In this document: positions 55,048-64,000 of the stretch, in pieces
How positions within the stretch are numbered: position 1 is the stretch's first letter
Layout of the letters: every line of letters begins with the position of its first letter
NCBI GenBank assembly: GCA_002007465.1
Contig: LNAC01000338.1
Span: 1,642,280-1,706,279, forward strand
Length of the DNA stretch: 64,000 nt
Source: Ailurus styani
Lineage: Eukaryota; Chordata; Mammalia; Carnivora; Ailuridae
Direction of reading: 5' to 3'
The notes under the pieces: model-generated
The model's input: the letters and a program-made list of their open reading frames with translations, nothing else
What the model was told of the DNA's origin: nothing
Database searches by the model: none
Position numbers and translations under genes: made by a program

Positions 55048-56214
55048 CTACCCCACCCCCCACACTTCTGGAAAATGCTGCCATCTCTATAAGACTTCCT
55101 TAGATCGCAGAATTCCAGATGGGGCAGACCATTCGTTTTCACGGTCAGCTAAATTCAATCTCCTCAGAAACATCCAAGAAATTGAAAATGAGGAACATAT
55201 TCAACTTGACTTGTTAGGAGGTCAGATTCTCAACACGCAGTCCTTAAAAAGATGCTTCAACTGCCAAGTGATTGCCGGTTGAATGCAATGTTTCTGCTCT
55301 TGTCATTCTCACTTTCGAGGGCACGTCTCATTCAGCCTTCCCCCCAAGATGAGCAAAATGCGTCTTGACTAACCATCATACCATGGGATTAACTTGCTGA
55401 ATTACCAAGTGGCTGATGATTCCAGGCTAGTTTCAGGCTCATTTACTGGCCCCACCCACCCGTACCTGATCCATGTAGGCGCTGCTACCCATATGATGCT
55501 TTGCTAGAACGGGAGTTCTGCCCAAGCTATTTTATGCCACTTCAAATCACGTAGGATGACTTGGCAGAGCCATTTTGCCCCATTCCCCCCTGGCAGGATG
55601 CATGGCAAAGTTGACCATGACCTAGAGAAGGGATTTGGGAGGCACCTCCTTGACAACGTTGTAGTTTAAGTTCAATGCCAACCATAATCCTCACCCCAGA
55701 AATGGACTATGGGGTCCTATGGGATTTCTACCGTTAGTCAAATCTAGAATCTCAAATGGAGCAAGGTTATTATCCCCAGAACTTTCAGGGGATGGACTCT
55801 CTCAGCAGCAGGCCTCCAAAGACACAGAGAAAGGAAAGTGGCCAATATAGTCAAAAGTGTCCCAAAGAAAGAGTTAACAGCAGTCCTGGGACAGCTGTCC
55901 TGAAAAAGCCTGGCTCACAAGGCTGACCACTGGCTGCCATCTGGGAACCTGAATTTTGGGAGTACCTACCATTCCAACATCAGGTACAGTGAGCCCTTCT
56001 TTACTGAGCAAACTGCATCCTTTCACTGTGACAAACAGTCATGAGTACAACTATCTGCAGAGTCCAGAGTAGCCTAGTGCACCCTTGAAACTGTGTGTTG
56101 GCCTTGGGAACTTGTGAAACAGAAGGGGTATCTGACCACACGAGTTTGGAGAAGTAGGCACAGAATCTAAGATGCCAGGGTTCATTTCAAAATGCAGTGA
56201 GATCTTCTACCCCC
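55048..56214. other. Unique CpG-poor sequence, no gene seen
   Basis: Few open frames and no repeat recognised. Confidence 0.45.
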
Positions 56215-56218
56215 ACCC

Positions 56219-56233
56219 CTTTTTAAGGTTTTT

Positions 56234-56268
<35 letters not shown>

Positions 56269-56403
56269 GGGGCAGAGGGAGAGGGAGAATCCCAAGCAGA
56301 CTCTTCTGAGCACAACAGAGTCTTAGGGCTCAATCCCAAGACCATGATCTGAGCCAAAAATCAAGAGTCCAAGGCTTAAACTGATTGAGCCACCCAAGTG
56401 CCC
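56219..56403 (-). mobile_element. CAN-SINE, old, with an expanded (GA)n tract
   Basis: 'aaggtttttatttgagagag', a (GA)n run at about 56238-56265, 'gggagagggagaatcccaag', 'gggctcaatcccaagaccat' and 'tgattgagccacccaagtgc' give a reverse SINE with many substitutions. The dinucleotide run has grown inside the body. Confidence 0.85.
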
Positions 56404-56690
56404 TCCCCTTTCCCTAAGGGCAAGCACATTGCCCCATATTCCCTCACAGGAGAACTCTCTCCATTACCTCTATCCTTGCAAGCACTGAATTTTACAACTA
56501 TGACAATAGGTAGATCTAAAATTTTTCCTTATGTGAAAATACGCATTTCCTGATTTACCAACGTTTGCCGTCATTTGCAGTTTTTGTACAAAGGATTTGA
56601 CCAAGGAATTTATTTCTTCTCTCATGTTCTTAAGTACCACTAACACGCAAGAAGTTTACGACTTTCTCCTCCTTTGTTCTCAATGTATAA
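56404..56690. other. AT-richer unique sequence
   Basis: No gene or repeat recognised. Confidence 0.4.
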
Positions 56691-56770
56691 AAGGTGAGTG
56701 CTTAGGCAGTGAAAGCTACCAGATTATTCAATTTAATACAGGGACCGGCTTTACCTTCCCACCTGGAACA
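56691..56770 (+). mobile_element. Ancient L1 fragment
   Basis: 'ccagattattcaatttaata' and 'gctttaccttcccacctgga' are the inverse of the words at 58436-58470 ('ccaggtgggaaggtaaaacc'), so the two are opposite-strand pieces of the same old L1 region. Confidence 0.45.
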
Positions 56771-57775
56771 ACTAAAATTGGGCGTTAGACACACAATTCT
56801 GCTAGTCGTCAGCTGCTCTGACCTTAGAGTTCCAGCTTATTCCAAAACTTCTGTGCTGATGGCCCTGTCTGGAAACATGAGAGGGAAGTGGACCTCAGCT
56901 ATCCAAATTTGGGAGTAAGAATTCAAAAATCACTAACTCTGAATTTCTGAGCATAGAATTACTGTCAGTCCTAGGCATGAGGTTTACGTACAGTGATATT
57001 CTTAGGGTTTCCCCCCGAAGGGGGCAGCTCAAAGCGTTTCCTCCTTGCTCCTTCCTCCTTGTGAAGGGGAAGGAACAAGGCATGGAAGTCTTATGAATTG
57101 GTTAAGGTCAAATTACCTATTGTGTCACATTTTCTAAGAGGTACAACCTTTAGGAAAAAGCCCCAGAGACCTATTTTGCGTGGATTTTTCTGTGCACCGA
57201 GTCCTACTCAATGATGGTATAGGCTATTGCAATGGTGAGACCCAAGGATTTAATGTAGACCATCAAGTTCATCCCAATTTATGTATCAATTGTACCAGAT
57301 TTAAGGCCAAAGACTCTAGGAACTCTAGAGCCTGAACCTCTCCTTGCTCCACACCCCTTCCCCCAAAACACACTGAAGCTTGTGCTGTAAATGGGCCATC
57401 CAATTGCTCCCTTAATTCAGAATCTTAATTTAGAAGACTACCATCTGGCTCCAACCACAGGGTTCTCAATAGCTCCTAGCATGGTCATTTCCAGAGCAAG
57501 GGTCACTCCAAAGAGTTTTAGCATTCTCAAATGGGGACTCATGGGCAAGGGCATGTCTGTTCCGGACTTGGGCTAGACAGAGCATAGCCACAGGATTATA
57601 AGTGGTTAAGCAGGGCCTGAGAAATGTCTACACCTTTTAATTCCCTGTATAGGAAGCTGAAAACCAATCCCATCAAGCGGTCCTTAAGTCTAGGACTGAA
57701 GACCAGCACAAATGAGACAGGAATGACTTTAGGAAGCCTTGAGCAAATCGCTAAGTAGCGATTGTTAGTTTAAAT
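56771..57775. other. Unique CpG-poor sequence, no gene seen
   Basis: Short frames only; nothing recognised. Confidence 0.45.
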
Positions 57776-58330
57776 GGTGTTTTATTATTTTTCTTGGAGA
57801 GTTCTTTATACAGTCTTGATACCAGTCCTTTACCAGATAGGATTGGCTAGTGTTTTCCCCTAGTGTCGCAGCTTTTCATTTTCTGATTATCTTTCCAAGA
57901 GCAGAAACTTTGATAAAATATGACTTGCTTGATGTTTTCTTCTAGAAGTCATGATTTTATACTGAGGTCTACAATACAGTCGAATTATTTTTGTATATGC
58001 ATGTTTTCCTCTTGCATATGGACCTTCGATCGTCCCAGCAACATCTGTTGCAAAAACTATCCTTTCTCCATTGAATTGCCTTTCTAACTTTTAAAAAAAT
58101 TCACTTTACCTCTAATGTGTGGGTCTATTTCTGGGCTGTTCCATTGATCTATTTCTCTTGATGCCTATATTAGACTTTTGATTACAGTAGATTTATGATT
58201 AGGTGCATAAAGAGGATTGTTATATCCTCTTGAGAAAATCCCTTATCATAGAAGGAAGGACTTTCTTTACACCTGGTGATATTCCCTGCTCTAAGATCTG
58301 CTTTGGCAAGAATATTGCCACTCCAGAGTG
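57776..58330 (-). mobile_element. Ancient L1 ORF2 fragment, antisense
   Basis: 'ttggagagttctttatacag', 'accagtcctttaccagatag', 'cccagcaacatctgttgcaa', 'ctatcctttctccattgaat', 'aatgtgtgggtctatttctg', 'ggctgttccattgatctat' and 'attccctgctctaagatctgc' follow the antisense order of an old L1 ORF2. The frame is destroyed. About 550 bases. Confidence 0.85.
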
Positions 58331-58429
58331 AGCTGCAAAGTTAGAGGGAAAATAAACAGGGTGAACCCCCCATCTTAGGAGTCACATTCTTGTGGTCTTG
58401 ACAAAGGGTCTGAAAATTCATGTTTTATG

Positions 58430-58660
58430 CAGTTAATGGTTCCAGGTGGGAAGGTAAAACCTGGTCCCTGTTACTCCATTTTGGCCGGAAGTCCAAACTT
58501 GTCTCCTATATACTTTAAGCCTTCGTGGAGGTAGCACTTGGTCATTAGTATTTCTAGTCTGTTAACGACAGTCACAATGCTGTTCATTAGATTTTCTGGA
58601 TTTTTCTCACTTTATACTCTTTGACCAACATCTTACCAGTATTAACTCCTTACTGCCACT
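58430..58660. mobile_element. Ancient L1 fragments
   Basis: 58436-58490 ('ggtaaaacctggtccctgtt', 'actccattttggccgg') and 58568-58660 ('cattagattttctggattt', 'tactctttgaccaacatct') fit other parts of an old L1, perhaps from the same disrupted copy as 57776-58330. Confidence 0.5.
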
Positions 58661-61600
58661 TCCATGTTACATAATTGCTCACAGGAGGAATGGCAGAATG
58701 AGCAGGGCTATTGGTGAGATTGGTCAGCCTTATCTTAGACACCCAGATTGTAAAGGATTAATTATGAATGCCTAGGGGGGCTAGGGTCTTACAGACATTT
58801 CAGGTCTACCGCCTCATAAGCAGTCTTTGTAATAACATAGTCTTTGGTGCTTTTAGTTCAAAAAGCAAACTGTCAGACTCCCAAATCCCACAGATCCAAC
58901 CCCTGTTACCAATATCCTCTTCCCCAAATCCAGCTTCCATATTGCTGTTTCCTTCCCAGGTTCTTGGGGGGAAAGAACCCAGACCTCAAATAAGGTCCTC
59001 ATGACACCCAGCTCAAAGCCTCAATCTCCCAGGGCAAGGGATTTGGCAGTCTACCATCTGAGCTAGCCTGGTCAGCTGCAGCTCAGAATGGTTGAAGAGG
59101 GGGGATAAAAGAAATTGACTTAAGCAAAGCTGGAAGAGGAGGGTTGTTACTTTATCTTCTCTATTAGACATTGGTTTCTAGAGGTTTTCCTTCCTTTAAA
59201 CTTTCGGTCTAAAGTCAGTGGCATAGAATATCCAGACACCAGAGTTGCTACAATGTTGCCAAAAATCTTAACACTGGTCAGACGTTACCAGTGCCTTTGC
59301 CTCAAGGTGACTCCGCCTGTTTCAGAAAGCACATCTGTTGAAATAGCTTCTTTAGGCTTCTACCTAGGACTTTGCTGGCTGATGGTGAGGTCTGATAAGA
59401 GCCATAGCTTTTGCTCCAAGGAAATGACTCTATGGAATCAGGATCATGGGCGGGACCAGCAAGACACAATCTCAACATCTACAAGTTGCTGCTCTTTCAG
59501 GCTTGAGCCAGTCTAGAATTTCCATAAACACGGACAACGGGAACCATGGGAACAAGTGGAATGAAAGCAAACGGCAAAGCAAACTCTACAGAGATAGCAA
59601 CCAGGCTCAGCGAGGAGGCAACCTGGGGAAGGCTCTAGATTGGAGATTACAGTGGTGGAATCCAAGATAGGAGTGAGTCCCTGTGGCTCCCCCCCCCCAG
59701 ACTACAGAGAGATCTGCTTTTCAACCTGTGAGCTTGTCACTAAAACTGTTGATTCTGTTAAGAATTCACTCGACAAAATAGTGCTAGTAATGCCCCCAAA
59801 CGGTGACAATCTGAGTTGCCAGTTGAGAGCAGGATACCCACCTCCACTAGACACAGGCAGTATTAGGCAGTTCTACCCCAAAACAAGGTTCATAAAGGGA
59901 CCTTGGGCAGAGGGACCCGGAGCCCTGTTTGGAAGCGACAATGCCGTTATCTCACACGGCCCCATCGAGAATGAATCCCTTTCCACTCAGAGGAAGGAGG
60001 TCCTTGGGATGTCCCCTGTGCCCGGGGAACAGAGCTGGCGTTCCGCGACCTCTGAGCCGTCCGCAGCCTGGCCCTGATCACATGTCCCATCTCGGTGTCC
60101 CACACACTCACTGCTGGAGGCAAAGGCCTCTGCCATTCCAGACTTGGGCCACAGAGACGAACCATGAGAATTTTCCAGTCCCAGCTTACCTAGCCTTTCC
60201 TCAGAGTCTGTAACAGGAAGTACACCACAGATCTCTTTGGATAAGGCCACAGAGCAATCATTCCAGCAACCCCTAAGCCTGGGGCTAAAAACTAACGATG
60301 CTTTTACAGTGACCCCACCTTGAGGACACAATTTGGGATGAAAGAGGACCTCACAGAGCTTTTCAGAAGATCTGGATTCTGGCCCTGCATTAACCAAACC
60401 ATATTTGGCTGAGGGACTACACGAGTTGAGGTTGGGTATTCGTCAAAGAAAAAAAAAATGGAGTCTGCACAAGTCAAAAGACCCTGACTACATTTGAGAA
60501 GCAGCCCATGAATACTCCAGGCCCTGCTGGGACTCTCTGCAAGAAAAGTTCAAACCATTTTTTCAGGGGAATTGTATCCACAGAGCTACCCCAGAAAAGG
60601 AAATGTAGCAGATTAAGGTCAGACCTCGGGTTTTCCAAGGTACACACCTCCAACCACATGCGTGGAGTTATTAGAAGATTAAGATGACCAACCCAGACAA
60701 GATGCCCAACAGACCCTCAACAAGGGTGGAGACCGTGGGCCGTCTGGCAGCATCCGTACTGAACGGACACCATGTGAGTGGAGAAAGGCCTTTAGAGTCC
60801 AGGGTACCTAGGTGAGCACCTGCACAAACTCATGGGCCTGCTGGGGACCGAGTGCGCCCGGACGTGACCACGCATGTAGTCCCAGGCTCTGGGGCAGCAG
60901 GTCACTCAACGTCGGGGCCTTTTGGTCAACCCAGATGGCCAGGCCAGCATGCGCCATGATGCCAGAGGCCGCAGGGCCCTTGGGGGCCTCCAGGCCCGTA
61001 TGTGCACCATCCCCAGTGAAATGCACACCTGGAGAAGCACATGTTTGCAAAGTCGCAGGACCGTCTCAGATACAGCAGGCACCAGGGGTTGTATCCAAGG
61101 GTCAAGGAAGGCCCTTCGGAAGGGAGTGTGAACAAAAAGGGCAAGATCAGGTCCCTTCCTTCCACTGGTGAAGGCCGGGCTCTGGTTAGGACGCCCTTAC
61201 TCTCTGCTCTTGGCACAGGAATAAGCCTAACTAGGCCAGGAGACACGCATTCCCTTGAAGTCAAGGGGCAAAGACAAGAAAGCCAGACTTCAAAACAACA
61301 GCCTAAATCCAAAGTTTTCCTCTAGATAGGGATTTACTTTCAAAATCAGCTATTTGTGCTTTGGCTTTTTAGTGGGGGGGGGTGGGGGAAGACGAGGCTC
61401 ACAGCTTGTTTCCTGAACTCACAGGAGGTTAATTATTCCTGCGTATTCTTGCATCATGTCTGCTTGTGTATTTTCAAACTCATAACAATCATCTCATGAA
61501 CTCAGACGCATTTCGGTTTGGCACAAAGGTGCTTGGGGACACTTGATGTGACAGTCACAACTTCGCCATCAGAGAAGTTGTCCACATGTTGATCAACAGG

Positions 61601-62996
61601 GAACCTCTGAGAGGCTTGTAATCCAAGCCACCATGATCCTATAACTTCTAATACCCACTTCAGTTAGGGTTTCAGAACATTGCATGGAGGCCATGGAGTA
61701 TGGAAATGAAACAGGCAACTGAGTAGACCGCAGCCGGTACAACCCGATTAGGACCAAAGGTCTGAGCATCTACACCCACGAAAGTGGAAGGTTCAGAGAT
61801 CTGCAGTGAGGGAACAGATGCCCAAGCTCCAGAATAAAGATATGAACAGGAAATTTGAATACGAATTTAACCCTAGAGCCTTCAAACTTGTCTTTAACAC
61901 CCATCCCAGAAGAACTACGGCCTTAACCCCACGTGGCTCCCCCAGAATAGTCCTAAAACATCACTTTAAGGGGAATAACACGACCTAATCAGAAAGGAGG
62001 GGTCATTTCATGGGGCTTTTCCCACGTCCGGTTCTAGAATCATCCTACACACTTGAGTGTGATTGGTCTTGGTAGCCCAGCGTTTGATGCAATCACAAAC
62101 ACATCATAGGCAGTGACCAGAACAAGGTTGTCACTACCTCCTGCCTACACTTCCCCATTTGACATTAACCATGACTCTTTGATTAGCAGAGGCAGCAGAC
62201 GAGGTCATTTTAGGTACTTCTTGAGCCTGGAGTAGGAGAACGAACGAGTGCTGATCTCTCCAGAGGTTGCCCCATGACATTACAAGATCAGGCTGCTTAT
62301 GCCACAGGTTCTCATGCAGAATGTTGTAAGGGACATATAAAGCCATACAACCCAGGAAAAGATAGGACTTCCTAGAACAGATTTTCTGCAACGGTACTGT
62401 AGTAGGTTCTTAGTACAGCTCAATATAAGCCACCTGCGCTCTTAGACGGAGTTTCCAGCTACAACTAGAGTCCACAGCTCTAACCCTGTGTGCTATGGGT
62501 GCTGAAATGTGATCTAGGAACCAAGGGGTGGGTGTGGCCTGGGGGAAACAGGGGGTGGCCCATCACAATCTCTCCCATCCCTAAATGCTGAGATTTTGCT
62601 AGATTAGAGGTCTTAGTTCCAAGGCAGAGATAGGGGATACTTCCGCCACCATACACAGTAAGGGTACTTGACAACAGATTCATGGTAACCAGGTAGCAAT
62701 GATGAGGCTCCTCCTGCCCACAGATTAGCAGGCAGAAACAGGAATTCTACCTGCAGGGGCAGCTAGACCTGGCTGTCACGAGGGGAGAGTTCTTGTTATA
62801 CAGGAGGAATGTGGAAGAGGAGGTCTGGAACTCGGGGGAAGTCACTGGGACACCAGCAATACAACAGCTCAGTCTGACCAGTATGCAAGTACAGGTTGGG
62901 GGTGTGGGCACAGATGAGATAATGAAGATCAATCATGAGCTCTACTTCTGCAGCAGAGACAATAGCTGGTTGGATTTACTTGCTTTCTCATAGATT
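58661..62996. other. Unique CpG-poor sequence, no gene seen
   Basis: Frames up to 145 codons (59640-60077) and a 128-codon antisense frame (60926-61312) have no recognised domains. A C-run of about 10 lies at 59688-59698 and a G-rich run at 61371-61388. CpG rises locally at 60720-61200. No repeat family or RNA gene recognised. Confidence 0.4.
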
Positions 62997-63004
62997 TATA
63001 TATA

Positions 63005-63190
63005 TAATTAGATTTTATTTATTTGACACAGAGACACAGCAAGAGAGGGAACACAAGCAGGGGGAGTGGGAGAGGGAGAAGCAGGCTTTCCACTGAGCAG
63101 GGAGCCCGATGTGGGGCTCGATCCCAGGACCCTGGGATCACGACCTGAGCCGAAGGCAGACGCTTAATGACTGAGCCACCCAGGCGCCCC
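63005..63190 (-). mobile_element. CAN-SINE
   Basis: 'agattttatttatttgacac', 'acacaagcagggggagtgg', 'gagaagcaggctttccact', 'gatgtggggctcgatcccag' and head complement 'actgagccacccaggcgcccc'. The body has 'caagcagggggag', the general caniform form, so it is older than the mustelid-type copies. Confidence 0.93.
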
Positions 63191-64000
63191 CCACATTTAT
63201 ACCTTTTTCAATAGTTAAGAGCACGCTGCCCCTGCACCTCCAAGTGAAGGCCGGTCACAGTGTGGGATGTGGAAACATGAGCGGTCCAAGGGGCGCACTG
63301 TAGGTTCAGGGGACCCATGCTGTAGCCTCTTGGCTCCCCCATCAATGGACAGGGGCACTACCGATCACAGCTGACCTGAAATCAAGGTGCTGACTCAAGA
63401 CCCTGCGGATTCTTTCCTTCAAAGCTGTGAGAGGTTACTTGGTACTCAGGGTAGCCTGGAAAGTCAAGGAATTAACCTCTCCAGAAAGCTTTCACCCAAT
63501 GGAAAGAGTGAGTAGATGAATGCCCCAGCCTTCTGTCCTCAGAGGGTCTATCTGAGGTCAATTCTATATGGCAATGCAAAGCACACCCTCAGGGTGAGCT
63601 CCAATTACCAGTAAAAACATGACCACAAGTTGGTCATAACTGTGGGCTTCTCCCCTTCCCGGTCCCACTCTTCACCCTTGCTCCTGCTCCCTGGAATCTG
63701 ATCCCTAACCCTAACCCCATGAGGGAAAATATCAGGACTGTTCATCACTAACCCAGGTCCCTTCTTCCAAAGAGATCCTGTCTTCCAAGGCCAGCAAGAG
63801 GGTCAAAGGTATGGAGAGGACCGATGTGGAAGTTCTCTCCGAAAGCAGAAACTCCCTCGTCCCCACCACTTTCGTAGCAGCTTGAGGAACACACAGGAAG
63901 CTCGCTCTCAAGAAATTCCTTTTAGTCCCTTCCAAGTCGAGTCCAGTTCAGAACACAGAGGATGCAGAGGTTGTTAGGATGTATTCACTGGAGGCTGAAG
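63191..64000. other. Unique sequence, no gene seen
   Basis: Short frames only. A telomere-like 'ccctaaccctaacccc' (63703-63718) is too short to mean much. Confidence 0.4.

Noticed and set aside
58661..59100. tRNA-like words 'ctaccatctgagctagcc' near 59050
   Set aside because: Only a short stretch resembles a tRNA arm. No complete cloverleaf with A and B boxes could be formed.
60808..61050. Antisense frame of 80 codons with a GVHFTGDGAHT segment
   Set aside because: The segment briefly recalls a 'TGDG' motif of acyl-CoA synthetase-like enzymes, but the following residues do not fit and no flanking exons were found.
63703..63718. Telomere-like ccctaaccctaacccc
   Set aside because: Fewer than three units; too short to be called an interstitial telomeric repeat.
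1..64000. CRISPR arrays, bacterial operons, phage or integrative elements
   Set aside because: The sequence is mammalian. The only regular repeats are SINEs, microsatellites and two minisatellites, with no spacers of CRISPR type.

Overview
The window reads as nuclear DNA from a carnivoran mammal, most likely a mustelid (ferret, mink, marten, badger or otter group). The evidence is more than a dozen tRNA-Lys-derived CAN-SINEs in both orientations. Several carry the 3' body I associate with musteloid SINEs ('ACAAGTAGGCAGAGAGGCAGG' read from the tail side). One older copy near 2.1 kb has the more general caniform body. A 3'-end fragment of a young carnivore L1, ancient L1/L2/MIR fragments, MER20/MER5-type DNA transposons and MLT1-type LTRs fit the same picture.

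I find no protein-coding gene, tRNA, rRNA or other RNA gene that I can defend. The open frames are short and overlap on both strands. They match no family I recognise, and many are translations of repeats. The window is best read as intergenic or intronic sequence. All names of repeat families rest on recalled consensus motifs, not on a search.

Layout. 0-10 kb: GC-rich unique DNA with MIR fragments, an MLT1 LTR split by a SINE (1.9-2.35 kb), a MER20 copy (3.5 kb), two SINEs and a reverse MLT1 (7.4-7.7 kb). 10.45-10.85 kb: an orphan CpG island. 11.2-20 kb: MER20 plus MLT1, MER5 copies, a GATA microsatellite, a 16-G run and four SINEs. 21.5-25.8 kb: a block dense in L1, with nested SINEs that have clear target-site duplications. 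26-44 kb: two LTRs, MIR/MER5 fragments, a promoter-like GC cluster (34.06-34.30 kb), a strong CTCF-like site (37.2 kb), a 107/119-bp minisatellite inside an old L1 piece (38.6-38.9 kb) and a MER20 (41.3 kb). 44-64 kb: visibly poorer in CpG, with an L2, a young 5'-truncated L1 insertion (48.3 kb), an 18-bp minisatellite whose every full unit is a CTCF core motif (53.0 kb), a recent SINE with a 16-bp duplication (54.8 kb) and antisense L1 remnants (57.8-58.7 kb).

The features most worth following are regulatory or architectural rather than coding: the CTCF-motif minisatellite, the orphan CpG island, the promoter-like cluster near 34.2 kb and the single CTCF-like sites.
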